Assembly: GCA_964475415.1 (NCBI GenBank)
Contig: CAYYWZ010000007.1
Span: 1-64,000, forward strand
Length of the DNA stretch: 64,000 nucleotides
Reading direction: 5' to 3'
Origin: CALCMJ01 sp964475415
Lineage (GTDB): Bacteria > Bacteroidota > Bacteroidia > Chitinophagales > Saprospiraceae
Shown here one piece after another: positions 38,624 through 47,787 of this stretch. The first letter of the stretch is position 1; each line of letters opens with the position of its first letter. A program made the translations under genes and the position numbers. Under the pieces are notes generated by a model. The model made no database searches and had not been told where the DNA came from. It worked only from the letters and a program-made list of their open reading frames with translations.

Positions 38624-40102
38624 ATGAATAATTTCACATTAGCAACATGTCTATTCATTTTTTACTCTCTTGGCATTGATGCTCAACAGCTGGATATGAG
38701 TTTCGGCGAAGGAGGATATATAGAATCAAGTATTCCTGCTATCACAGGTGTCACAGAGATAGATAACAAGCTTCTCATCCATAATTTATATAATGTTCAT
38801 TCCTATTCTTTAACAGGTGATAGGAATATGGATTTTGGAATAAATGGTAGCATAAGTAACCCATTCACTGATGACTATGATGGCTACTTGATAAACCAAT
38901 GCTTTATCTATAATGACAAATATACAATTTCTGGATACCACCAGGTTCCAGAAAAAGCTTTAGATGTAAATATAGTCCAGATAGATCCGAATACTGGAAG
39001 TACCTTATCGGACTTTAATCTGTCCTACACAGGAGATATTTACAGTGATGAATTTCTTACACATACTATAGTTGATGATACATTGCGGCTATTTGGTCAC
39101 GAGACGTATTATACAACTCCTCCTTTTAGTACGTTCGTAAGTAATGGAATAAGCGCAACTGTAGATATAAATGGGAATGTATTAAATCCTGACAAAGCAT
39201 TTAAAATTCTACCGCAAGAATACATGACAAGTATTACCTATCTAAAAGCTCATGAACTTAATAATGGTAAAGTCATCCATTTTTTTAGAATAACAGACAT
39301 AAACGAAAATTATAAAAGCTATTTATATAAAATCACAGAAACTATAACTGAGATTGAGTCAGATATTTTTGATTCTAATTTAACTGATTTCCAATATTTA
39401 CATCGTGGAATAAACCAGATAGTACAGCTCAATGAAAATGAAATACTAATTACCAGTAATGCTGACTTTTATAGAGCCAGTTACGATAAGTCTTTCATAT
39501 TAAATATTGAAAGTAAAGAATCAAATCAATTATTTACAGATTTTGTTAAACCGGGGTTTCGAATTAAGGATGTAATTATTTCTGAAGATAATAAAATATT
39601 TATCTCGGGTTCAACCATAGAAGATTCTTACAGTCCTACATATTTTGTTTGTAAAGTGAATAAGGACTTATCTATAGATGAATCGTTTGGCGATAATGGT
39701 TATTTCGAATTCGACATAGATAATAAATCATTGAAGCAAGAAAAGTCATTTTATAACAATGGGAATCTATACATTAGTTTTACTTCAGAAAATATTAATA
39801 ATGAAACCCAATACTTATTAGCGAAAATAGATCTTGATTTTACCCTGTCTACCCTTTCAACTGGAGATATGAATAATTCCCTGAGGATTTCGCCTAATCC
39901 TATTTCAAATTTTGATCAATTAAAAATATCATCAGACTATGATATCAAAAAAATAAGTATTTATGATAGTGTTGGGACACTATTACAATCTGTAAATAGT
40001 AAAGAAGAAATTAAAAACAATAAGCTGAATTCTGGGAATTATTTTATCGTGATCGATATAGAAAATATTGGTACAAAGACTTATAAAATAATCAAGCTAT
40101 AG
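38624..40102 (+). CDS. Secreted protein with T9SS sorting domain, function unknown
   Basis: 492 residues. Signal peptide about 1-21 (LGIDAQQ). The mature start LDMSFGEGGYIES and a later SIDESFGDNGYFEFD resemble the delta-60 / DxxFGxxG repeats of bacterial beta-propeller-like secreted proteins. The C-terminal 80 residues are a T9SS type A domain (LRISPNPISNFDQLKIS ... SGNYFIVIDIENIGTKTYKIIKL). Expected at the cell surface or outside. The function is unknown. Confidence 0.7.
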   Translation: MNNFTLATCLFIFYSLGIDAQQLDMSFGEGGYIESSIPAITGVTEIDNKLLIHNLYNVHSYSLTGDRNMDFGINGSISNPFTDDYDGYLINQCFIYNDKYTISGYHQVPEKALDVNIVQIDPNTGSTLSDFNLSYTGDIYSDEFLTHTIVDDTLRLFGHETYYTTPPFSTFVSNGISATVDINGNVLNPDKAFKILPQEYMTSITYLKAHELNNGKVIHFFRITDINENYKSYLYKITETITEIESDIFDSNLTDFQYLHRGINQIVQLNENEILITSNADFYRASYDKSFILNIESKESNQLFTDFVKPGFRIKDVIISEDNKIFISGSTIEDSYSPTYFVCKVNKDLSIDESFGDNGYFEFDIDNKSLKQEKSFYNNGNLYISFTSENINNETQYLLAKIDLDFTLSTLSTGDMNNSLRISPNPISNFDQLKISSDYDIKKISIYDSVGTLLQSVNSKEEIKNNKLNSGNYFIVIDIENIGTKTYKIIKL

Positions 40103-40236
40103 AATTACTAAATCTGCTACAATATTAAAGAGTTAATTTGGATATAATATTATCCTAAGCTCATCAAAACATAAGATAAAATATTTAGCTAATCTATAAC
40201 ACGATCAAAAAAAATAACCTACATTTATTTGACATA

Positions 40237-41424
40237 CTACAGCTCAGCAGTCTTATTACTTCCCTTGCGCCATAAAATAACGGCTCCTATAATTCCGATA
40301 ATGGCTAAACCAACCGCTATAGCTTGAGAAAGAGACCACTCAAAACCGAGAACATCATAGCGATCGTTGACCCTTATTTTTTCGATCAGGAATCTTTCTA
40401 CCCCATTAAGAAAAAGGAATATAAAAAATATCATCCCGGCTATATTGATCTTTTTTCTAAGGAACCATAATATACCAAAAATAATAAGCGACATGATTAT
40501 TTCATATACTGGTGTGGGATATACTCCTGGATTCATCTCACTGCAATAGGCTCCTACACAATCTTGAATTTTCTGACCTCTATTGAGGACGTTCTGAGGA
40601 TAACCGTAAGACCATGCCCAATCCGGAAAAATAAACCAATCTGGCTTAGGCGCACTATTCACAATCCCCCAATCACCATCACCAGAAAACTGGCAACCCA
40701 TACGACCCACTATATATCCCATAACAAATGATGGAGCAAAAGCGTCCATAACATGAATGGGTTTAGCACCCATCCTTTTGACATACCAATAACAGACAGC
40801 AAAACCAACGATAAGTCCGCCATATACCGTAAGACCACTTCCTGAAAAAATAGTACCGATAGGATCTTTAATAAAGGAGTCCATATTCTCAAATATAGAA
40901 AACAGCCTAGCTCCTCCAACTCCTGACAAGGCAGCTATCATAGTTATATCCATAACTCTGTTAGATGGATATTGCTTATACCTAATGGTCTTACCAAAGT
41001 CCTTGTCCTTCTTTCCCATTACATAATGGAAACCACCAAATAAGATAGCTCCTAATAGACCTATCAATAGATTTCCTTGCTTAGAAAAAATTAAAGCTGC
41101 TGGATCTATTTTAAAATCTGCAAAATTACTTACTACATATGGGATCTTAAACAAAAAGAAAAATCCAATAAGCCCGTTAATAATCGCCTCCTTAACAAGC
41201 TTGCTCTGATTGTACGTTACAATAGATTCCTGAAAAGGCAGAAGACCTTGTCCCTCTTTACGCTTAAGCTCTAACCGAAAAACATATGCAGCTGAAAGGA
41301 ACGCTAGACCTAAGAAAACACCAAAGGTTTTGAAAGCTGCTAACCAATTATCAACTGAGGTACCGAGCAAATCATGAAAAACATAGGATAAATCTGGATA
41401 CATATAGTTCTTATTAAGCGTCAA
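40237..41424 (-). CDS. lgt: Prolipoprotein diacylglyceryl transferase
   Basis: 395 residues, longer than the 290 of E. coli Lgt, as in other Bacteroidota. Multi-pass membrane protein with the lgt core: LTVYGGLIVGFAVCYWYVKRM, then GYIVGRMGCQFSGDGDWG (the GRxGNF-type signature, here GRMGCQF), and PTPVYEIIMSLIIFGILW near the C-terminus. It adds the diacylglyceryl group to the Cys of lipoproteins in the inner membrane, the first step for the SusD, VCBS and beta-lactamase lipoproteins seen in this window. A large loop (about 265-300) is an insertion. Single gene. Confidence 0.9.
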   Translation of the reverse strand: MTLNKNYMYPDLSYVFHDLLGTSVDNWLAAFKTFGVFLGLAFLSAAYVFRLELKRKEGQGLLPFQESIVTYNQSKLVKEAIINGLIGFFFLFKIPYVVSNFADFKIDPAALIFSKQGNLLIGLLGAILFGGFHYVMGKKDKDFGKTIRYKQYPSNRVMDITMIAALSGVGGARLFSIFENMDSFIKDPIGTIFSGSGLTVYGGLIVGFAVCYWYVKRMGAKPIHVMDAFAPSFVMGYIVGRMGCQFSGDGDWGIVNSAPKPDWFIFPDWAWSYGYPQNVLNRGQKIQDCVGAYCSEMNPGVYPTPVYEIIMSLIIFGILWFLRKKINIAGMIFFIFLFLNGVERFLIEKIRVNDRYDVLGFEWSLSQAIAVGLAIIGIIGAVILWRKGSNKTAEL

Positions 41425-41712
41425 AAATAGGAAAACTAGCCAATTGATAAATCATTATGGTCAATTAATCATCCTGTTAGATAAATTACCAGACTTTTAT
41501 TTACTTTTAGTCAAGATAAAGAACTTAATAATATAGATATAAGAAACACAACATCTGGGTCTATGTATGAGTTTATATACACAGACATAGTCAAATGGCC
41601 TAATCTTATACATCTTACAGATGTACATTAAGCCTCCCAATCACTTTTCTATCTATATATTAAGATATATGAACTTCTCCTGGTTCTAATGTCTATTGCT
41701 AACTGTTACCAA

Positions 41713-42288
41713 ATGAAAATCATGATAAAGTACTTGTTTTTATTATTCATAGTGCTACCTATTATAGCTTTCGCCCAACCAGGTGCTCATGTCTATGCAG
41801 GTATTAGTACGCTTCGGTTCGATAATGATGTGATGACTCCAGAAGGTACTGCCCATCGTGGATATCATATCGGCGTAGACGCACGACTCAATGATGGAGA
41901 TAGTTATTTTATGGCAGGTCTTGTGTTTCATAATTTGAATTTAACCGCATCAACAGACAAAAATCACTTCACTATAGATAACAAAATGCAATTTCTAAAA
42001 ATGCGTCTAGGCATTCAGGCGCATTTACTAAAGCTTACTTCTGCTTTCGAAATTCGTGGAAAAGTGCTCTTAGTTGGAACACGAGTACTAGATTATAGAC
42101 GAGAATTACTACCGGGAAGTTTTACAGAAATCAATGAAGCTGTTGGTGGCGTACTCTTTGGCATAGGTGCGGAATTACTTGCTTTTACCTTAGATCTCAG
42201 TTATGAACTAGGACTTACTGATGGTCTTCTGGATGTAGAAGGATCTAAGATGCATGTACTGAGTCTCAATGTAGGGTTTTTCTTCTAG
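41713..42288 (+). CDS. Small outer-membrane beta-barrel-like protein
   Basis: 191 residues when started at the ATG at 41713 (MKIMIKYLF); the frame allows an ATG 24 bp upstream but this start gives a normal signal peptide ending AFAQ. The mature part is alternating amphipathic strands (AHVYAGISTLRF, YHIGVDARLNDG, LSLNVGFFF) and ends in aromatic Phe, as outer-membrane barrels do. I do not recognise a named family. It overlaps the 3' end of mtaB by 4 bp in convergent orientation. Confidence 0.6.
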   Translation: MKIMIKYLFLLFIVLPIIAFAQPGAHVYAGISTLRFDNDVMTPEGTAHRGYHIGVDARLNDGDSYFMAGLVFHNLNLTASTDKNHFTIDNKMQFLKMRLGIQAHLLKLTSAFEIRGKVLLVGTRVLDYRRELLPGSFTEINEAVGGVLFGIGAELLAFTLDLSYELGLTDGLLDVEGSKMHVLSLNVGFFF

Positions 42289-43604
42289 TGGGTAAGCTGT
42301 ATAACAGATGCAGAGACCGTAAGCTTATCATCTTCTATTTCTCCTAATTGTACTAGACTACTAGTATTAATCATTTCTTCTTGTAGAGGAATACTGATTT
42401 TTATATAATTATCTGTAAAGCCAGTCATCTTTCCAGCCGACTTACTTTTCTCAAATAAAGCTGTCCGCTCAGAGTTTGTATGCTGCTGATAAAAATGTCG
42501 TTTTTTCTTTTCTGACAAAATCCTAAGTCGCTCGTTTCTCTCCCTACGTACATTCATAGGCACTTGATTTTCCATCTGAGCTGCAGGCGTATTATTACGT
42601 TCTGAGAAAGTAAATACATGTAAGTAAGATATATCTAACTCTTGCAGAAATTGATAAGTTTCCATAAAGTCTTCTTCCGTTTCCCCCGGAAAACCTACTA
42701 TAACATCCACACCTATGCAACAATGTGGCATAAGTGATTTTATATAATTTACACGTTCTTGGTATAAGCCTTTCTTGTACCTTCTTCTCATTAGAGATAG
42801 CATTCTATCAGAACCACTTTGTAAGGGCATATGGAAATGCGGTGCAAACCGCTCCGACTTAGCGACAAATTCTATAATGGAATCTGAACACAAATTAGGT
42901 TCTATAGAAGAAATTCTAAATCTCTCTATGCCCGTAATCTTATCTAGTTCTTGTATGAGATCTATAAATTGCTTACCTGTTTCTGGTTCAGAAAAATCTC
43001 CTATATTGACACCAGTTAAAACAACTTCTTTAACACCTTCTTCTGCTATTTTATTTGCATTAGCTACAACATTTTCGATCACATCAGATCTACTAAGACC
43101 TCTCGCCTGTGGTATGGTACAGAAGCTGCACTTATAATCGCAACCATCCTGAACCTTGAGAAAAGATCTAGTCCTATCACCATAAGAGAAAGCATCTACA
43201 AAGCTATTGACATGGTGAATTTCTGTAGACTTCACCAGACCTTTCTCCGCTCCTGATGACAGCTCATCTATATAATTCAGCACATTAAATTTTTCTGCTG
43301 CCCCTAGTACCAAGTCTACTCCAGGAATTTCTGAAATCTCCTGAGGCTTCAGCTGTGCATAACAACCTACAACAACCACCTTGGCATCTGGAGAATTTTT
43401 CAATGCCTTTCTGACAACAGCTCTACATTTCTTATCGGCAAAATCTGTAACGGAGCAAGTATTGATCACATAGATATCAGCTGCATCTTCAAAAGGAATA
43501 GCCGTATAGCCCTTCTGTTCGAAGCTACGCTTAATACTCGATGTTTCGGAATAATTCAGTTTACATCCGAGTGTATGAAATGCTACCGTATGAGGTGTTG
43601 CCAT
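42285..43604 (-). CDS. mtaB: tRNA threonylcarbamoyladenosine methylthiotransferase
   Basis: 439 residues. N-terminal UPF0004 domain (HTLGCKLNYSETSSI, NTCSVTDFADKKCR) with three Cys for the second iron-sulfur cluster, radical SAM core with VQDGCDYKCSFCTIPQARG (CX3CX2C), and a C-terminal TRAM-like domain. This domain set with the LGCKLNxxE start is that of MtaB, which converts t6A37 to ms2t6A37 in tRNAs reading ANN codons; the related MiaB begins differently. Single gene. Confidence 0.9.
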   Translation of the reverse strand: MATPHTVAFHTLGCKLNYSETSSIKRSFEQKGYTAIPFEDAADIYVINTCSVTDFADKKCRAVVRKALKNSPDAKVVVVGCYAQLKPQEISEIPGVDLVLGAAEKFNVLNYIDELSSGAEKGLVKSTEIHHVNSFVDAFSYGDRTRSFLKVQDGCDYKCSFCTIPQARGLSRSDVIENVVANANKIAEEGVKEVVLTGVNIGDFSEPETGKQFIDLIQELDKITGIERFRISSIEPNLCSDSIIEFVAKSERFAPHFHMPLQSGSDRMLSLMRRRYKKGLYQERVNYIKSLMPHCCIGVDVIVGFPGETEEDFMETYQFLQELDISYLHVFTFSERNNTPAAQMENQVPMNVRRERNERLRILSEKKKRHFYQQHTNSERTALFEKSKSAGKMTGFTDNYIKISIPLQEEMINTSSLVQLGEIEDDKLTVSASVIQLTH

Positions 43605-43671
43605 AGAATGTAAAGTTAATCATTTACTAGAAAAGCTATTGTCACTGGATAGGCAAAATATTGCATGTAAT

Positions 43672-44253
43672 TTATTCTTCTCTCCACAGAATCTTATCAT
43701 TGATATCTGACCTTGTAGATTCCACGATATTCTCAGGATCGATATTCCCCATATATAATAAACCTAAGCATCTCTGTCCATCCTCTAAGTTTAAGAAAGT
43801 CTTATCTGAGGTTATAGTAGCTGGTGAACTCCAGTAACAACCTATACCTCTAGATGTACAGCTCAGCCATATATTCTGCACTGCACAAGCAACTGCAGCA
43901 ATTTCTTCCCATTCAGGTAGTCGCTCCTCGGGGTCTCTCTGCATAATAATAGCTAATACATGACTACTTTTTAAAACCTTGTTTTTCGTTTTATTATACT
44001 TTAGTTCCGAAAACTCATCAGAACCTGCTGCCGCCTTGTAAGCTTCTGATAAGAACTCAGAAAGCCCAGCTAGTCCATCTCCAGTAAATATCTGGAACCT
44101 CCACGGCTCTGTTTTTTTATGTGTCGGCGCCCAATTGGCATTTTCTAGTATCTGTAATATAGAAGCTCTATCTATCGGTTCTCCTGTATAACTAGCCGGA
44201 AAATGGGACCTTCTTACCTTTATAAGCGCATCTATGACCTGTGAAATGTTCAT
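43672..44253 (-). CDS. Nitroreductase family oxidoreductase
   Basis: 193 residues. Flavin-binding features of the small YdjA-type branch: RRSHFPASYTGEPIDRASILQILENANWAPTHKKTEPWRF at the N-terminus with the phosphate-binding Arg-Arg-Ser, and SRGIGCYWSSPATI in the middle. NAD(P)H-dependent FMN enzyme; the substrate is not evident. Divergent from the DtxR-family regulator, with the palindromic box at 44272-44297 between them, so it might share the metal control. Confidence 0.85.
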   Translation of the reverse strand: MNISQVIDALIKVRRSHFPASYTGEPIDRASILQILENANWAPTHKKTEPWRFQIFTGDGLAGLSEFLSEAYKAAAGSDEFSELKYNKTKNKVLKSSHVLAIIMQRDPEERLPEWEEIAAVACAVQNIWLSCTSRGIGCYWSSPATITSDKTFLNLEDGQRCLGLLYMGNIDPENIVESTRSDINDKILWREE

Positions 44254-44271
44254 TTTTATAATATTCTAACA

Positions 44272-44297
44272 ATATTTTTAAGTTAGTCTAAAAATAT
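44272..44297. promoter_or_regulatory. DtxR/MntR-type operator
   Basis: Perfect 9-bp arms ATATTTTTA and TAAAAATAT separated by AGTTAGTC. The core TTTAAGTTAGTCTAAA differs from the classic DtxR-family box (TTAGGTTAGCCTAA) only at symmetric G-to-A and C-to-T positions. It lies 24 bp upstream of the regulator start and 18 bp from the divergent nitroreductase start, so a metal-loaded regulator could block both. Confidence 0.65.
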
Positions 44298-44321
44298 GTA
44301 AATTTATGTAAAATATATGCT

Positions 44322-44981
44322 ATGCTATCGCAAGCTGAAGAAAATTATTTAAAAGCAATATTCAAAGTAACGGAAAAAGATAGAAAATCCGCTAATACAA
44401 ATTCAATAGCTGAAATATTATCTACATCCCCCGCCTCTGTTACCGATATGATCAAGCGTCTCGCCGAAAAAGAACTGGTCAATTACCAAAAATATAAAGG
44501 CGTATCGCTATCCCCTTCTGGAAATAAGATATCTACAGACCTTATCAGAAAGCATAGGCTCTGGGAGGTATTTCTAGTCGAAAAGCTAGATTTTAGCTGG
44601 GAAGAAGTACACGAAATAGCCGAACAAATGGAGCATATAAAATCTGATATGCTTATAGAAAAGCTGGACAAGTTTCTCGATTTCCCTAAGTTCGATCCAC
44701 ATGGCGATCCTATTCCTAATGCTCAAGGAAAGTTTACATTAAGAAACCAATATGCACTGGATGTGCTTAATGAGGGTGAAACTGGAATTCTTGTAGGTGT
44801 AAAAAATCATAAGACTTCTTTTCTCAATTTCCTAAATGACCTTAATATCAAACTAGGAACTGAGTTCAAATTACAAAAGAAGATAGAATTTGACAGATCT
44901 ATAAAAGTATTGATAGATAACAAGCAAGAATTGATTTTCCAACGAACGATAACTAGAAATCTCTATGTCAAGAAAAAATAA
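44322..44981 (+). CDS. DtxR/MntR family metal-dependent repressor
   Basis: 219 residues. Winged helix about 1-65 (ENYLKAIFKV, SANTNSIAEILSTSPASVTDMIKRLAEKELVNY), dimerisation and metal-binding part about 66-140 (RKHRLWEVFLVEKL, EEVHEIAEQMEHIKSDML, with the His and Glu ligands of the family), and a C-terminal FeoA/SH3-like domain about 145-219. It should repress metal uptake genes when Mn(II) or Fe(II) is sufficient. The 3' end overlaps the metal-binding protein gene by 17 bp, so regulator and transporter are one operon, and an operator lies at its own promoter. Confidence 0.9.
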   Translation: MLSQAEENYLKAIFKVTEKDRKSANTNSIAEILSTSPASVTDMIKRLAEKELVNYQKYKGVSLSPSGNKISTDLIRKHRLWEVFLVEKLDFSWEEVHEIAEQMEHIKSDMLIEKLDKFLDFPKFDPHGDPIPNAQGKFTLRNQYALDVLNEGETGILVGVKNHKTSFLNFLNDLNIKLGTEFKLQKKIEFDRSIKVLIDNKQELIFQRTITRNLYVKKK

Positions 44982-45984
44982 CAATTTTATATTTTCAATA
45001 ATAACACTTCTATTTATTTGCAGCTTCAGTACGCTTTCTGCACAAGGCAAGCTGAAGGTCGTCAGCTCGGCTTCTATGTTTACAGATATGACTAGTAATA
45101 TTGCTGGTGATAAAATAGAACTGAAGACACTTGTGCCTATAGGTGGTGATCCTCATCTATATGAGCCGACTCCTAGGGATGCTGATATTGTAAATAAGGC
45201 TGACCTTATTTTAGTGAACGGACTACACTTCGAAGGTTGGATATTAGAACTTATAGAAAATTCTGGTACTGATGCAAAAGTAATAACTATAACAGAAGGT
45301 GTAACGCCTATTGCTAGCAGTGATTATAAAAACTCTTACGATCCCCATGCTTGGATGTCAGCAGAAAATGGATTGACCTACATAGATAATATAAAGGATG
45401 CTTTAGTCATTGCTGATCCTGCTAATTCAGATTTCTATATATCTAATCATGTCAAATATGCTCAAGAACTCAAAGAGCTGCATAGCTATATAAAAACCGC
45501 TATACAAAAAATACCTGCTGCTCAGAGAGTTCTTATAACTTCTCATGATGCTTTCAAATATTTTGGAAATACCTATGGGCTAAAACTAGAAGCCATCATG
45601 GGCATATCTACAGAATCAGAAGCACAAACTTCTGATATTGCCAGGGTGACAAAGGCTATAGAAACTTATAAGGTACCAGCCATATTTATAGAGTCAACTA
45701 TAAATCCTAAGATGCTAAAACAAATAGCTCAAGATAACAATGTATCGATAGGAGGTGAACTGTATGCTGACTCTCTAGGAGACAAAAACTCCGAAGGATC
45801 TACCTATGTCAAAATGCTTAAACATAATACGAACGTCATCGTATCTGCCTTGAAAGATAAGGTCAATACAAAGTCAAAACATGACGATCACGATACAAAG
45901 AGTAGCCCTTGGATAACCTACCTCTCTGTATCACTGGCTCTGCTTGCTGGATTTCTTATCGTCATGTACAAAATGAACAAATAA
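44965..45984 (+). CDS. Metal ABC transporter substrate-binding protein (ZnuA/TroA/MntA type)
   Basis: 339 residues. Signal segment about 8-28 (FSTLSAQG). Cluster A-I fold: LVPIGGDPHLYEPTPRDADIVNKADLILVNG carries the first His, DPHAWMS the second, FIESTINPKMLK the Glu and YADSLGDKNSEG the Asp; the Glu suggests Mn or Fe rather than Zn, which usually has a third His. The C-terminus, from about 313, is a membrane helix (ITYLSVSLALLAGFLIVMYKM) preceded by a short KHDDHD cluster, so the protein is probably anchored to the inner membrane. Two bp before the ATPase gene. Confidence 0.88.
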   Translation: MSRKNNNFIFSIITLLFICSFSTLSAQGKLKVVSSASMFTDMTSNIAGDKIELKTLVPIGGDPHLYEPTPRDADIVNKADLILVNGLHFEGWILELIENSGTDAKVITITEGVTPIASSDYKNSYDPHAWMSAENGLTYIDNIKDALVIADPANSDFYISNHVKYAQELKELHSYIKTAIQKIPAAQRVLITSHDAFKYFGNTYGLKLEAIMGISTESEAQTSDIARVTKAIETYKVPAIFIESTINPKMLKQIAQDNNVSIGGELYADSLGDKNSEGSTYVKMLKHNTNVIVSALKDKVNTKSKHDDHDTKSSPWITYLSVSLALLAGFLIVMYKMNK

Positions 45985-45985
45985 T

Positions 45986-46738
45986 ATGAGTAGTACACAT
46001 AGCATTACCGTCAAAAGTCTTTCCGTTTCTTACGGGACTAAAAGAGTACTTACTAACATCCATTTAGATATAGAACCAGGTAATGTATATGGCGTAATAG
46101 GTCCTAATGGAGCTGGGAAGTCCACACTCTTCAAGTCCATCCTTGGCCTTATAGAATATAATACAGGTGATATAAAAGTTCTCGACGAATCTATAGAAGA
46201 GGTTAGAAAACAAGTTGCATATGTTCCACAAAGAGATGAGGTAGATTGGGAATTTCCAGCAACAGTTCTGGATATAGTACTAATGGGTAGATATCCCCAC
46301 AAGAAATTACTACAACGGATTTCTAATAGAGATAAAGAAATTGCACTAGAATCCTTAGAAAAAATGGGCATTCTAGATCTTAAAAATAGACAGATAGGTG
46401 CCTTATCAGGAGGACAGCAACAGCGAGTTTTTATTGCAAGAGCACTTTGCCAAGAAGCTACCGTCATGTTCCTCGACGAACCCTTTGTAGGTGTAGATAT
46501 GACAACAGAAGAAAAGATCATTCAGATCTTAAAGAAAGAAGCAAAAGAAGGCAAAACATTACTTGTAGTCCATCACGATCTAGCTACTGTAGACGAATAT
46601 TTCGATAAGGTCATCTTACTAAATCAGAGACTCGTTGCAGTGGGAGATACCGAAGATATTTTCACCAAAGAGAACATGGCAAAAACCTATGGTCCTCAGC
46701 TTACTATTCTTCATAAGACGGGTATGATAAATAATTAG
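45986..46738 (+). CDS. Metal ABC transporter ATP-binding protein
   Basis: 250 residues. Walker A GPNGAGKST, signature LSGGQQQRVFIARAL, Walker B VMFLDEPFVGVD and the switch His (LLVVHHDL). VPQRDEVDWEFPATVLDIVLMGRYP is typical of the Mn/Zn/Fe chelate subfamily. It follows the binding protein by 1 bp. No permease gene follows: the next frame is a broken T9SS fragment. Confidence 0.9.
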   Translation: MSSTHSITVKSLSVSYGTKRVLTNIHLDIEPGNVYGVIGPNGAGKSTLFKSILGLIEYNTGDIKVLDESIEEVRKQVAYVPQRDEVDWEFPATVLDIVLMGRYPHKKLLQRISNRDKEIALESLEKMGILDLKNRQIGALSGGQQQRVFIARALCQEATVMFLDEPFVGVDMTTEEKIIQILKKEAKEGKTLLVVHHDLATVDEYFDKVILLNQRLVAVGDTEDIFTKENMAKTYGPQLTILHKTGMINN

Positions 46739-46799
46739 ACTTACTTCAGTTATGAAGAACTAAACTGACCTCCTTCACATCTTCATTTTATTACTTGCT

Positions 46800-47286
46800 T
46801 ATAAAATAAATTTATAAGGGTATCTCCTTTTGTTTCTATACAATGGGAGACCCTATCAGAGGTAAATGTAGATTACTTCGAAGTAGAAAATTCTGCTAAT
46901 ACATTCTCGTGGGAAAAAATAAATCATACTGTTGCTGTCGGAAATTCAACAAAAAAATACAATACGCTGTAACAGATAAACATCCTAATAATGGTGCAAA
47001 TTACCTCCGCATAAAGCAGGTAGATTATGACGGACATACTACTTATTACGGAAAAGTCTTTATTGATTTTTCATATGATGCAAAGTCTATCATTAGCCCT
47101 AATCCATTTTTAGATAAGCTGAATATAAACAACCTAACACCTGATGAAAATACAAGTATACAAGTGTATAACATTACATTGGATTTAATAAAGGAAATAT
47201 CTCCAACAGGAAAAGAATCACTTTTCATCGATCTATCACATCTAGAATCAGGCGTCTATTATGTCAAAATAATAAATAATAAATAA
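46800..47286 (+). pseudogene. 3' remnant of a T9SS-sorted secreted protein
   Basis: In one frame, from about 46830, the sequence reads SPFVSIQWETLSEVNVDYFEVE and on to GNSTKKYNTL before a stop. One frame away it continues as YAVTDKHPNNGANYLRIKQVDYDGHTTYYGKV and a full T9SS C-terminal domain (SPNPFLDKLNINNL ... SGVYYVKIINNK). These are adjacent parts of one well-known Bacteroidota C-terminal arrangement. The break is in a run of seven A near 46953. There is an in-frame stop just upstream of the first part (about 46808), no signal peptide and no start, so both the 5' end and the frame are lost. Confidence 0.75.
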
Positions 47287-47443
47287 TGATTCACAAGATA
47301 TTTCAAGTCATAAATTGATTAAGTTTTAAAAAAAACTTAGTTATGCAGTTTGGTAAAGTACTATGATAAATCGAATTGCCCCAAGATTTATAATGTAGAA
47401 CTTATATATATTTATATAATAGGTTTAAAGCGCTAGTAATTCT

Positions 47444-47469
47444 CTATTTGACCAAATAGCTTATATTTG
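47444..47469 (+). promoter_or_regulatory. Palindrome joined to a TATATTTG promoter box upstream of the acetate symporter genes
   Basis: CTATTTGACCAAATAG (47444-47459) has perfect 7-bp arms with an AC centre, and TATATTTG (47462-47469), an exact TAnnTTTG, follows after two bases. It lies about 30 bp before the DUF4212 start. The palindrome occupies the spacer of the promoter and would be an ideal place for a repressor or activator. Confidence 0.5.
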
Positions 47470-47499
47470 GAATGCAACTCATACTAAACTAGTATAATT

Positions 47500-47757
47500 T
47501 TGAATAAAAAAAATCTTAAAGTATATTGGAAAAAGAACCTTCGCTATCTTTTGATCCTGTTGAGCATTTGGTTTTTTGTATCCTATGGCTGCGGTATACT
47601 CTTTGCTGATGCACTTAACTCGATCAAGATGGGAGGTTTCCCTCTAGGTTTTTGGTTTGCACAGCAAGGATCTATTTATGTGTTTGTGGTTTTGATTTTC
47701 ATATATGTTTGGCTTATGAATAAATTAGACAAAGAATTTGATGTAGATGAAAAATAA
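47500..47757 (+). CDS. DUF4212 small subunit of a sodium:solute symporter
   Basis: 85 residues from a TTG start. Two membrane helices (about 14-34 and 48-72) with the FGGFPLGFWFAQQGSI-like stretch GGFPLGFWFAQQGSIYVFVVL typical of DUF4212. Such proteins always precede a partner of the VC_2705 acetate symporter subfamily, as here (30 bp downstream). Thought to be an essential small subunit. TTG is the only plausible start: the frame opens shortly before. Confidence 0.85.
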   Translation: MNKKNLKVYWKKNLRYLLILLSIWFFVSYGCGILFADALNSIKMGGFPLGFWFAQQGSIYVFVVLIFIYVWLMNKLDKEFDVDEK

Positions 47758-47787
47758 GCTTAACTATTTAATCCGAAAAGAAAAATC

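Noticed and set aside
46909..47286. Separate small gene starting MGKNKSYCCC
   Set aside because: The start is in the middle of a recognised C-terminal arrangement that is continuous with the preceding frame; it is part of the pseudogene.
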